NCBI GenBank assembly: GCA_902492005.1
Contig: CABUJV010000029.1
Span: forward strand, 1-23,619
DNA length: 23,619 nucleotides
Origin: an uncultured Eubacteriales bacterium
Lineage (GTDB): Bacteria > Bacillota > Clostridia > Oscillospirales > Oscillospiraceae
Direction of reading: 5' to 3'
This document shows, in pieces, positions 16,818 to 23,434 of the stretch. The position numbers and the translations under genes are program-made. Below the pieces are notes generated by a model, which did not search any database, had not been told where the DNA came from, and was given only the letters and a program-made list of their open reading frames with translations. The number at the start of each line of letters is the position of its first letter. The first letter of the stretch is position 1.

Positions 16818-17522
16818 ATGATGCTCAATGTGGAAAACATCAACGTGTACTACGGCGCCATCCACGCCATCAAGGACGTGTCCTTCCACGTGGAGGAGGG
16901 GGAGATCGTCACCCTCATCGGCGCCAACGGCGCAGGCAAGTCCACCATCTTGAAGACCATCTCCGGCCTGCTCCACACCAAGACCGGCGGAATGGAATTT
17001 CTGGGAAAGCCTCTGGCGGGGATCAAGCCCCACAAGATCGTGGAGATGGGTCTGGCCCATGTGCCCGAGGGGCGCCGGGTGTTCACCCAGATGTCGGTGG
17101 AGGAGAACCTGGAGATGGGCGGCTACACCCGGCCCAAGAGCGAGCTGGACGAGAGCATGGAAGTGGTGTACCAGCGCTTTCCCCGCCTGAAGGAGCGGCG
17201 CAGGCAGGTGGCGGGCACCCTGTCCGGCGGCGAGCAGCAGATGCTGGCCATGGGCCGGGCCATCATGTCCAGGCCCAAGCTGCTGATGCTGGACGAGCCC
17301 TCCATGGGTCTGGCCCCCATCCTGGTGGACGAGATCTTCGACATTGTCAAGACCCTCCACGCGGGCGGCACCACCATCCTGCTGGTGGAGCAGAACGCAC
17401 AGATGGCTCTGTCGGTGGCTGACCGGGGCTACGTGCTGGAGACAGGGCGTATCGTCACCTCCGGCACCGGCGCCGAGCTTCTGGCCGACGAGGCGGTCAA
17501 AAAAGCATATCTGGGCGGCTGA
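16818..17522 (+). CDS. livF: Branched-chain amino-acid-type ABC ATP-binding protein (LivF)
   Basis: A 234-residue ATPase. Walker A GANGAGKS is at 35-42, the signature LSGGEQQM at 135-142 and Walker B LLMLDE at 155-160. VEQN is at 190-193, where LivF proteins normally carry glutamine instead of the switch histidine. The ribosome site AAGGAGGG overlaps the end of livG. It is the last gene of the operon; a strong terminator follows within 12 bases. Confidence 0.94.
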   Translation: MMLNVENINVYYGAIHAIKDVSFHVEEGEIVTLIGANGAGKSTILKTISGLLHTKTGGMEFLGKPLAGIKPHKIVEMGLAHVPEGRRVFTQMSVEENLEMGGYTRPKSELDESMEVVYQRFPRLKERRRQVAGTLSGGEQQMLAMGRAIMSRPKLLMLDEPSMGLAPILVDEIFDIVKTLHAGGTTILLVEQNAQMALSVADRGYVLETGRIVTSGTGAELLADEAVKKAYLGG

Positions 17523-17532
17523 CGCCCGTTCG

Positions 17533-17572
17533 ACAGTCCGGCGGGCCGCAGGCCGCCGGACTGTTTGTCTTT
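17533..17572 (+). terminator. Intrinsic terminator of the Liv operon
   Basis: ACAGTCCGGCGG (17533-17544) pairs perfectly over 12 bases with CCGCCGGACTGT (17553-17564), with an 8-base loop, followed by the T-rich TTTGTCTTT. It separates livF from the phospholipase-family gene. Confidence 0.88.
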
Positions 17573-17590
17573 GGAGAGGAAGATAATCCC

Positions 17591-18424
17591 ATGCCTAATT
17601 ACTTTGCACATCTGACCTTTGGCACCAGGGTTCTGGAGCGGCTCCCGGAGAGCCTCCGGACCCCGCTGGAGGGGGAGCGGGCGGCCTTCGACCTGGGCTG
17701 TCTGGGCCCCGACCCTCTGTTCTTCTACCATCCCGCCACCGGCAACCCGGCCCGGCGGGAGGGATTGAAGATGCACAAGCGCTCCGCCCTGCCCGCCTTC
17801 CGGCGGCTGCGGGCGGCGGTAGAGGAGCGCGTGCCCATGAGCCGGGGCTACGCCGCCGGGTTTTTGTGCCATCTGGCGCTGGACAGCGCCTGCCATCCCT
17901 ATGTGGAGGCCCAGGCCGCCCGGGGGGAGATAGGCCACCTGGCCATGGAGGCGGAGTTCGACCGGCTGCTGATGGAGCGCTCCGGACTGGACACACGGCG
18001 GGCCCATCTGCCGCCCCCCGCCGGGGAGGCGGTCTGCCGGGCCGCGGCGCTGGCCTATGGTACGGCGGGGCCGGAGGAGTTCCGAAAGGGCTATCTGGCC
18101 ATGCGGCGGGACACGGCGCTGCTGGCCCGGGTGAGCGGCACTCAGGCCGGCCGGGCGGCCGACCGGCTGTGCGGGCGCCTCCAGGTCCTGGCAGGGGCCA
18201 GAGGGGTGATCCTGGGGACCGTCCCCGCCCCGGTCAGCGCCGAGAGCAGCCGGACCCTGGGGACGCTGCTGGAGCGTGCGGTCCCGGTGGCGGCGGAGCA
18301 GATCGGCCGTTTTTTTGCCTCGGTGGAGCGGGGCGCCCCCCTGGACCCCTGGCTGGACCGGGACTTTGGCGGCACGGCCTACCAGGAGACGGAGCCGGTC
18401 CCCCGGTCGGCCCCCGCCTGGTAA
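17591..18424 (+). CDS. Zinc-dependent phospholipase C family protein
   Basis: A 277-residue protein with the residue pattern of the bacterial zinc phospholipase C / S1-P1-nuclease-like fold (PF00882 type). It shows H7 near the N-terminus (NYFAHLTFG), FDLGCLGPDP (33-42), MHK (61-63), FLCHLALDSACHPY (91-104) and H116...E120 as likely metal ligands. There is no signal peptide, so it would be cytosolic, unlike secreted clostridial phospholipase C toxins. Proteins of this kind are common in Clostridia and their substrate is unknown. GGAGAGGAAG precedes the ATG. It is followed 14 bases later by a broken acetyltransferase gene with its own ribosome site. Confidence 0.83.
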   Translation: MPNYFAHLTFGTRVLERLPESLRTPLEGERAAFDLGCLGPDPLFFYHPATGNPARREGLKMHKRSALPAFRRLRAAVEERVPMSRGYAAGFLCHLALDSACHPYVEAQAARGEIGHLAMEAEFDRLLMERSGLDTRRAHLPPPAGEAVCRAAALAYGTAGPEEFRKGYLAMRRDTALLARVSGTQAGRAADRLCGRLQVLAGARGVILGTVPAPVSAESSRTLGTLLERAVPVAAEQIGRFFASVERGAPLDPWLDRDFGGTAYQETEPVPRSAPAW

Positions 18425-18438
18425 AGAGAGGGGAGGAG

Positions 18439-18624
18439 ATGACATTCCGGTCTGCAGCGGCCGCTGACCGCGCGGCCCCGCCAGCCATCTGCGGCCAGTA
18501 CATAGACACCCCCAACCACCTTTGCGTGTGAGCGCCCTGCCGCGGAGGCGTTCGCGGCGCGGATCGCCGGCATTGCCGGAGAACACCCCTACCTGGTGTG
18601 TGAGGAGGACGGGCGCACAGTTTT
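18439..18624 (+). pseudogene. GNAT N-acetyltransferase remnant (phosphinothricin-acetyltransferase-like), frameshifted and truncated
   Basis: An ATG at 18439, preceded by GGGGAGGAG, opens MTFRSAAAADRAA...ICGQYIDTP, which resembles the first 25 residues of PAT-type GNAT proteins. The frame then runs into a TGA at 18529. In the +1 frame from about 18515 the similarity resumes as TTFACERPAAEAFAARIAGI, then EHPYLVCEEDGRTVFY. That is the expected continuation of the same domain, so one base appears to have been gained near 18510-18514. The similarity stops at about 18624. There the convergent minus-strand gene ends, and the remaining roughly 100 residues, including the acetyl-CoA site, are absent. 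Recognised by eye, not by alignment. Confidence 0.65.
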
Positions 18625-18942
18625 CTACCCGGGAAGCCCTTCCAGGGCCTCCAGCAGGAAGGTAACGGGCCGGATGCCGTCGGTGCAGCACACCACGCTC
18701 ACTCCGTCCCGCTTCTGCCAGGGGGCGCAGGTAGCCCCGGCGGAGAGGGCCGAGACGCTGGGGTAGACGTCGATCCAGGCCCAGGGGCAGAAACCTGCCG
18801 GCATCTCCGCCCCGCCGGTGTAGAGGAAGGCGTCGCCCACCTGATAGAAATCGCATTCCACGTTCTTCCCGTCGGTGAGATATCGTTCCGCCAGATCTTC
18901 GTAGAGCTGTTTGCGGAGCACAGTAATTTTCACATGCTTCAT
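18625..18942 (-). CDS. TIGR04076-type small conserved protein
   Basis: A 105-residue protein, start MKHVKITVLRKQL. The ATG at 18942 overlaps the TGA of the upstream gene as ATGA and AAAGGA lies just before it; the open frame further upstream is shadow. It has the pattern of the TIGR04076 family: a conserved C30 (VECDFYQVGD), PAGFCPWAWIDVYP (48-61), then a W-containing loop and VSVVCCTDGIRPVTF (81-95). The function of the family is unknown; several conserved cysteines hint at metal or redox chemistry, but this is not shown. Here it is the third gene of the LexA-box operon, translationally coupled to the DUF4130 gene. Its end abuts the acetyltransferase remnant. Confidence 0.78.
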   Translation of the reverse strand: MKHVKITVLRKQLYEDLAERYLTDGKNVECDFYQVGDAFLYTGGAEMPAGFCPWAWIDVYPSVSALSAGATCAPWQKRDGVSVVCCTDGIRPVTFLLEALEGLPG

Positions 18943-19724
18943 TCCATCCGTTCCTTTCTCCCGGCGGGGGCCGGGTCCGTCTGAAATTCCGTCATGGTGT
19001 TCCAGTAGCGCTTGGGCATGTGGGTCATGCGGCACTTGGGGTTGTAGCGCTCCTCGATGGCGACGGCATCGTAGAACCGCCGCCACAGCCGCCGGTAGTC
19101 CAGCTCCTCCCGACCGGGGGCGGAGACCTGGAACTGGTCCAGGGGGACGATGGCCCACCGCCCGGGCTGGTAGAAGAGAGCCTCCCGGTGGGTGCGGTCG
19201 TAGATGACGAAGCGCTCCCCGGAGTACCGGGCGCAGAAGTGGGGCCGCAGCAGGGGGAGGACCCGGTTTTTGGGCTCGATTTCGGCCACCAGGGCCCCCT
19301 CCTGCTGGGAGAAGCGGACAAAGCCGCGCAGAAGGTGGACCTCCCCATTCAGATGGAGCAGGGCGGTGCGCAGGGCGGCCACCCGGGGATCGGTCAGGTC
19401 ACGTACCGCCGCCGGGCCCACGCTGTAGCCCAGCCGGATGAAGTCGTAAAGCCGCCGTTCCTTCTCCGGCATGCAGGTGAGAAAGCCGCGGACCACCCAG
19501 CGCTGGGCCTCCAGGCAGATGCGCCGGGCCAGGGAGCGGTAGACCCGCCCGGCGTGCTCCCGGCAGGTCTCCACCGCCCGGTCCGGCCACAGGGTGAGGC
19601 GCGGGTCCTCCGCCATGGCGAAGCAGACAGGCAGCTCCCTGCGGACGTAGCTTTCGTAGACGCAGCAGAGAAATCCGGCAAAGCTGCCGTCGTAGGTATA
19701 CTGAAACTGGGGCCATTGGGACAT
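18939..19724 (-). CDS. TIGR03915/DUF4130 family putative DNA metabolism protein
   Basis: A 261-residue protein of the family regularly found next to the radical SAM protein encoded just upstream (TIGR03915, 'SAM_7_link', DUF4130). Visible family features are the start FQYTYDGSFAGFLCCVYES, then the middle EVHLLRGFVRFSQ and PHFCARYSGERFVIYDRTHREAL. Towards the end comes YRRLWRRFYDAVAIEERYNPKCRMTHMPKRYW. In other bacteria it can be fused to a uracil-DNA-glycosylase-like domain; no such domain is present here. The biochemical role is undetermined, and a part in DNA repair or modification is inferred from the partner genes. GGAGGT lies before the ATG, 10 bases after the radical SAM stop, and the downstream small gene overlaps it. 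Confidence 0.88.
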   Translation of the reverse strand: MSQWPQFQYTYDGSFAGFLCCVYESYVRRELPVCFAMAEDPRLTLWPDRAVETCREHAGRVYRSLARRICLEAQRWVVRGFLTCMPEKERRLYDFIRLGYSVGPAAVRDLTDPRVAALRTALLHLNGEVHLLRGFVRFSQQEGALVAEIEPKNRVLPLLRPHFCARYSGERFVIYDRTHREALFYQPGRWAIVPLDQFQVSAPGREELDYRRLWRRFYDAVAIEERYNPKCRMTHMPKRYWNTMTEFQTDPAPAGRKERME

Positions 19725-19734
19725 GGGGCACCTC

Positions 19735-21003
19735 CTAGCCGGTGGGGTCGAACAGGGACAACTGCTCCGGGACGGGGCCCGCCAGGGCGGGCCTCTCCAG
19801 CGCTACCAGACGGCGCAGGACGCCGTCCGGGCGCACCTGGCTGAGGCCGGGGAGCATCCGGCCGGAGCAGGTGAGGAAATACTGGGCCCGCTTGAGAACC
19901 ACGCCCAGCCGCTTCAGTCCCTCGAAGGTGAGGGGCCCCACCCGCCGGGCGGTGAGGATGCGCCGGGCCGAGCGGACGCCGATGCCGGGGACCCGGAGCA
20001 GAATCTCATAGTCCGCCCGGTTGACCTCCACCGGAAACTGCTCCAGGTGGTTGAGGGCCCAGGAGCATTTGGGGTCCACCCGGGGGTCGAAGTCGGGGTG
20101 AGCCTCGTCCAGCAGCTCGGCGGCGGTGAAGCGGTAGTAGCGCAGGAGCCAGTCCGCCTGGTAGAGACGGTGCTCCCGCAGCAGGGGCGGCTGGAAGTCC
20201 CGCCGGGCGGGGAGAAGGGCGCTGTCCGACACCGGCAGGTAGGCCGAGTAAAAGACCCGCTTGAGCCGGTACTTCCGGTAGAGGGCCTCGGTGAGGCGGA
20301 GGATGTGCAGGTCGGTCTCCGGGGTGGCGCCGATGATCATCTGGGTGGACTGGCCCGCCGGGGCGAACCGGGGGGCGCCCCGGTACCGCTTGAGCTCCTG
20401 CTTCGACTGGACCACCCCGTCCCGGATCTGCCGCATGGGGGACAGGATGGCCTCCCTCTTCTTGTCCGGGGCCAGCAGGGTTAGGCTCTGCTCCGAGGGC
20501 AGCTCGATGTTGACGGAGAGCCGGTCGGCCAGCAGGCCCAGCCGCCAGGTCAGCAGCGGGTCCGCCCCCGGGATGGCCTTGGCGTGGATGTACCCGGCAA
20601 AGCCGTAGTCCTCCCGGACGATGCGCAGAGTCTCGATCATGCGCTCGGTGGTGTAGTCCGGGCTTTTCAGCACGGCGGAGGAGAGAAACAGTCCCTCGAT
20701 GTAGTTGCGGCGGTAGAACTGGATGGTGAGCTCGGCCAGCTCCCGGGGGGTGAAGGCCGCCCGTGGCACGTCGTTGGACCGGCGATTGACGCAGTATTGG
20801 CAGTCGTAGACGCACACGTTGGTCATCAGGACCTTCAAAAGGGTGACGCAGCGGCCGTCGGCGGAGAAGGAGTGGCAGCACCCTGCCAGCACCGTGGAGC
20901 CCAACTGCCCCGGCCGTCCGGCCCGGTCCAGACCGCTGGAGGTGCAGGCGGCGTCGTACTTGGCCGCGTCGGTGAGAATGGTCAGCTTGTCCAGCAGCTC
21001 CAC
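19735..21003 (-). CDS. Putative DNA modification/repair radical SAM protein (TIGR03916 type)
   Basis: A 422-residue radical SAM enzyme. The 4Fe-4S motif is CVYDCQYC (C64, C68, C71), preceded by GCCHSF and followed by VNRRSND, as in the family annotated as putative DNA modification/repair radical SAM proteins. A helix-hairpin-helix-like DNA-binding segment is at about 335-352 (LLRVPGIGVRSARRIL). The C-terminus ends QLSLFDPTG, and QLSLF (414-418) is the consensus beta-sliding-clamp-binding pentapeptide. The start is GTG at 21003, supported by GGAGGAGGG about 9 bases upstream. It is the first gene of a three-gene operon, with a LexA box in its promoter. Reaction and substrate are unknown. Confidence 0.9.
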   Translation of the reverse strand: MELLDKLTILTDAAKYDAACTSSGLDRAGRPGQLGSTVLAGCCHSFSADGRCVTLLKVLMTNVCVYDCQYCVNRRSNDVPRAAFTPRELAELTIQFYRRNYIEGLFLSSAVLKSPDYTTERMIETLRIVREDYGFAGYIHAKAIPGADPLLTWRLGLLADRLSVNIELPSEQSLTLLAPDKKREAILSPMRQIRDGVVQSKQELKRYRGAPRFAPAGQSTQMIIGATPETDLHILRLTEALYRKYRLKRVFYSAYLPVSDSALLPARRDFQPPLLREHRLYQADWLLRYYRFTAAELLDEAHPDFDPRVDPKCSWALNHLEQFPVEVNRADYEILLRVPGIGVRSARRILTARRVGPLTFEGLKRLGVVLKRAQYFLTCSGRMLPGLSQVRPDGVLRRLVALERPALAGPVPEQLSLFDPTG

Positions 21004-21025
21004 GGGCCGCTCCCTCCTCCGAATT

Positions 21026-21039
21026 AGAACGTTTGTACC
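21026..21039. promoter_or_regulatory. Possible second, weaker LexA-like site
   Basis: AGAACGTTTGTACC keeps GAAC-N4-GT-C of the Gram-positive SOS box CGAACRNRYGTTYC, with three mismatches by my count. It covers the expected transcription start of the radical SAM operon. Weak on its own; noted because of the better site next to it. Confidence 0.35.
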
Positions 21040-21042
21040 ATT

Positions 21043-21070
21043 ATTATAACTCGAACGAATGTTTTGTCAA
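21043..21070 (-). promoter_or_regulatory. Promoter of the radical SAM operon
   Basis: The minus strand reads TTGACA (21070-21065), a 16-base spacer and TATAAT (21048-21043), both hexamers perfect. The GTG start is 40 bases beyond the -10. The promoter begins 17 bases past the stem of the carbamate kinase terminator, so this operon is an independent unit. Confidence 0.9.
21052..21065. promoter_or_regulatory. LexA (SOS) box
   Basis: CGAACGAATGTTTT matches the Bacillus/Gram-positive LexA consensus CGAACRNRYGTTYC at every defined position but the last. It lies in the promoter spacer, touching the -35, where bound LexA would block polymerase. No lexA gene is in the window. Confidence 0.75.
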
Positions 21071-21074
21071 GAGG

Positions 21075-21128
21075 AAAAGAATAGAACGCCGGAGGGCGGC
21101 CCTGCAGCGCGCGGGGCCGCCCTCCGGC
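21075..21128 (-). terminator. Intrinsic terminator after carbamate kinase
   Basis: The arms at 21088-21102 and 21114-21128 pair perfectly over 15 bases (GCCGGAGGGCGGCCC and its complement) with an 11-base loop. On the minus strand a T-rich tail follows (GTTCTATTCTTTT). It closes the carbamate kinase transcript before the LexA-box promoter. Confidence 0.82.
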
Positions 21129-21171
21129 CTGTGGGAAAATGCGGCATGGAGAAGGAAAGGAGGAAGCAGGG

Positions 21172-22113
21172 TCAAAGGGAAATGACGGTGCCGGTTTTGC
21201 CGGCAATGCCGTCCTTGGCCTTTTCCAGCAGTGTGATGAGCGCGGTGCGGCCGGGCTTGGACTCGGCAAACTGGACGGCGGCCTGCACTTTTGGGAGCAT
21301 GGAGCCGGGGGCGAAGTGCCCCTCGTCCATATAGATCCGGGCCTGGTCGGGGGTCAGGCGGTCCAGCCACTTCTGCTCCGGCTTGCCGAAGTGCACCGCC
21401 ACCTTTTCCACGGCGGTGAGGATGACGAGACAGTCGGCGCCCAGCTGCTGGGCCAGGGTGCAGGAGGCGAAATCCTTGTCGATGACGGCGGCCGCCCCCT
21501 TCAGATGGTGTCCCTCGGGCTTGAAGACGGGGATGCCGCCGCCGCCGCAGGCCACCACCACCAGGCCGGCGTCCACCATGTCGCGGATGGACTCGATCTC
21601 CACGATGGCCTGGGGCCGGGGAGAGGCCACCACCCGCCGGTAGCCCCGGCCGGCGTCCTCGATGACGTCGTAGCCCCGCTCGGCCACCATGCGCTCGGCC
21701 TCCTCCCGGGTCATAAAGGCCCCAATGGGCTTGGTGGGACGCCGGAAGGCGGGGTCGTCCGGGTCCACCTCCACCTGGGTCAGCACCGTGGCCACCCCCT
21801 TGGAGATGCCACGGTCCAGCATCTCCTCCCGCAGGCCGTTTTGCAGATCATAGCCGATGTAACCCTGGCTCATGGCTACGCAAACAGACAGAGGACAGGG
21901 GATGTACTTGTCAGGATCGGAGCGGGTCAGCTCGGTCATAGCCTTCTGGATCATCCCCACCTGAGGCCCGTTGCCGTGGGCGATGACCACCTGGTGCCCC
22001 TCCTGGATGAGGTCCACGATGGCCCGGGCCGTCTGCTTTACGGCGGCCATCTGCTCTGGCAGGCTGCTGCCCAGCGCATTGCCGCCCAAAGCGATAACGA
22101 TTCGTTTACCCAT
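21172..22113 (-). CDS. arcC: Carbamate kinase
   Basis: A 313-residue amino-acid-kinase-fold enzyme, the usual carbamate kinase length. It makes ATP from carbamoyl phosphate and ADP, yielding carbamate (then ammonia and CO2). Family marks are the N-terminal KRIVIALGGNALG, IAHGNGPQVG (about 44-53), DVIEDAGRGYRRVVASPRP, ACGGGGIPV and the C-terminal MLPKVQAAVQF. AGGAGGT lies about 10 bases before the ATG. It follows the YgeW gene with a hairpin in the 96-base gap. The neighbouring transcarbamoylase can supply carbamoyl phosphate, so the pair would gain ATP by substrate-level phosphorylation. Close relatives in purine clusters are called YqeA in E. coli. Confidence 0.95.
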   Translation of the reverse strand: MGKRIVIALGGNALGSSLPEQMAAVKQTARAIVDLIQEGHQVVIAHGNGPQVGMIQKAMTELTRSDPDKYIPCPLSVCVAMSQGYIGYDLQNGLREEMLDRGISKGVATVLTQVEVDPDDPAFRRPTKPIGAFMTREEAERMVAERGYDVIEDAGRGYRRVVASPRPQAIVEIESIRDMVDAGLVVVACGGGGIPVFKPEGHHLKGAAAVIDKDFASCTLAQQLGADCLVILTAVEKVAVHFGKPEQKWLDRLTPDQARIYMDEGHFAPGSMLPKVQAAVQFAESKPGRTALITLLEKAKDGIAGKTGTVISL

Positions 22114-22150
22114 GTTTCAATAATACCTCCTGTATTGTGACGAAAACGGA

Positions 22151-22192
22151 CATAACCCGCCCCGGCGCAGTGGAGGGAGGGGGCGGGTTATG
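22151..22192 (-). terminator. Hairpin between ygeW and carbamate kinase genes (partial terminator or processing stem)
   Basis: CATAACCCGCCCC (22151-22163) and GGGGCGGGTTATG (22180-22192) pair perfectly over 13 bases. The minus-strand tail after the stem is TCCGTTTTCG, a poor T-run, so read-through into carbamate kinase is likely. Confidence 0.5.
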
Positions 22193-22209
22193 GATGGGGC
22201 AAAACGGAA

Positions 22210-23409
22210 TTACTTCTGGAGCCAGCGGGCGGCGCCCCGCGCTTCCAGGGCCTTCAGGGTGGCCTGGGGGTCCTTTACCTTGGCCAGGAAGATCATGGCC
22301 GCGATGACGTAGGGCTTGAAGCTGGCCTCCTTGTACAGGGAAGTGCGGTAGCGGTCGAAGACGCTTGCCTCCACCTCGCCGTTCACGCAGGACACGCCGC
22401 TGATGTCGGCGGGCAGGCAGTGCAGGTACAGGGCCTTTCCGTCCTTGGTGGTCTTCATCCGCTCCTCGGTGCAGCACCAGTCCTTGTGCTGGGCGTTCTG
22501 AGCCAGCAGCTCCTGCTCCAGGGCCTTGATGCCGGCGCTGTCGCCCTGGGCATACAATTCGGTGCGCTTCTCCATGGCGGCGAAGGGGGCCCAGCTCTTG
22601 GGATAGACGATGTCGGCGCCGGCAAAGGCCTCGGCCATGGAGTTGGTCTTGGTGAAGGCGCCGCCGGTCTTGGCGGCGTTGGCCCGGGCCACCTCTTCCA
22701 CCTCGGGCATGACCTCATACCCCTCGGGATGGGCCAGCACCACGTCCATGCCGAAGCGGGTCATCAGGCCGATGACGCCCTGGGGCACGCTGAGGGGCTT
22801 GCCGTAGCTGGGGGAGTAAGCCCAGGTCATGGCCACCTTCTTGCCTTTCAGGTTCTCCGCGCCGCCGAACGCATGGATGATGTGCAGCATGTCGGCCATG
22901 CACTGGGTGGGGTGGTCAATGTCGCACTGGAGGTTCACCAGGGTAGGCTTCTGCTCCAGGACCCCGTCCCGGTAGCCCTCGGTGACGGCGTTCACCACGT
23001 CGTGCATGTACTGGTTGCCCTTGCCGATGTACATGTCGTCCCGGATGCCGATGACGTCGGCCATAAAGGAGATCATGTTGGCCGTCTCGCGGACGGTCTC
23101 GCCGTGGGCGATCTGGCTTTTGCCCTCGTCCAGGTCCTGGACCTCCAGGCCCAGCAGGTTGCAGGCGCTGGCGAAGGAGAAGCGGGTGCGGGTGGAGTTG
23201 TCCCGGAACAGGGAGATGCCCAGGCCGGACTCGAACACCTTGGTGGAGATGTTATGCTCCCGCATGTAGCGCAGGGCGTCGGCCACGGTGAACACCGCTT
23301 CCAGCTCGTCGTCGGACTTCTCCCAGGTTAGGAAGAAGTCGCCCTCGTACATCTCCTGGAAGCTGAGCTGGTTGAGCTTGTCGATATACATCTGAAGGGT
23401 CTGATCCAT
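22210..23409 (-). CDS. ygeW: Knotted carbamoyltransferase YgeW
   Basis: A 399-residue member of the aspartate/ornithine transcarbamoylase superfamily, YgeW branch. The carbamoyl-phosphate motif is FRDNSTRTRF (STRTR about 72-76), DIDHPTQCMADMLH follows (DHPTQ about 165-169), and HCLPADI is at about 330-336. The ATG at 23409 is preferred: AAAGGAGA lies 8-15 bases upstream, whereas the in-frame ATG at 23448 overlaps the end of the preceding gene. YgeW is associated with anaerobic purine/ureide breakdown together with YgeX and YgeY. Its substrate has been hard to define (possibly a ureido compound such as 2,3-diureidopropionate, run in the phosphorolytic direction). Between YgeY and carbamate kinase, the context fits that role. 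Confidence 0.92.
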   Translation of the reverse strand: MDQTLQMYIDKLNQLSFQEMYEGDFFLTWEKSDDELEAVFTVADALRYMREHNISTKVFESGLGISLFRDNSTRTRFSFASACNLLGLEVQDLDEGKSQIAHGETVRETANMISFMADVIGIRDDMYIGKGNQYMHDVVNAVTEGYRDGVLEQKPTLVNLQCDIDHPTQCMADMLHIIHAFGGAENLKGKKVAMTWAYSPSYGKPLSVPQGVIGLMTRFGMDVVLAHPEGYEVMPEVEEVARANAAKTGGAFTKTNSMAEAFAGADIVYPKSWAPFAAMEKRTELYAQGDSAGIKALEQELLAQNAQHKDWCCTEERMKTTKDGKALYLHCLPADISGVSCVNGEVEASVFDRYRTSLYKEASFKPYVIAAMIFLAKVKDPQATLKALEARGAARWLQK

Positions 23410-23434
23410 AATGGCAATCTCCTTTTTTCTTTGT

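Noticed and set aside
17429..18856. 475-residue minus-strand frame downstream of the TIGR04076 gene
   Set aside because: Crosses the Liv terminator, the phospholipase-family gene and part of the TIGR04076 gene in another frame; Arg/Gly/Pro-rich shadow.
22420..23331. 303-residue + strand frame opposite ygeW
   Set aside because: Gly/His/Val-rich antisense shadow; ygeW motifs on the minus strand are unmistakable.
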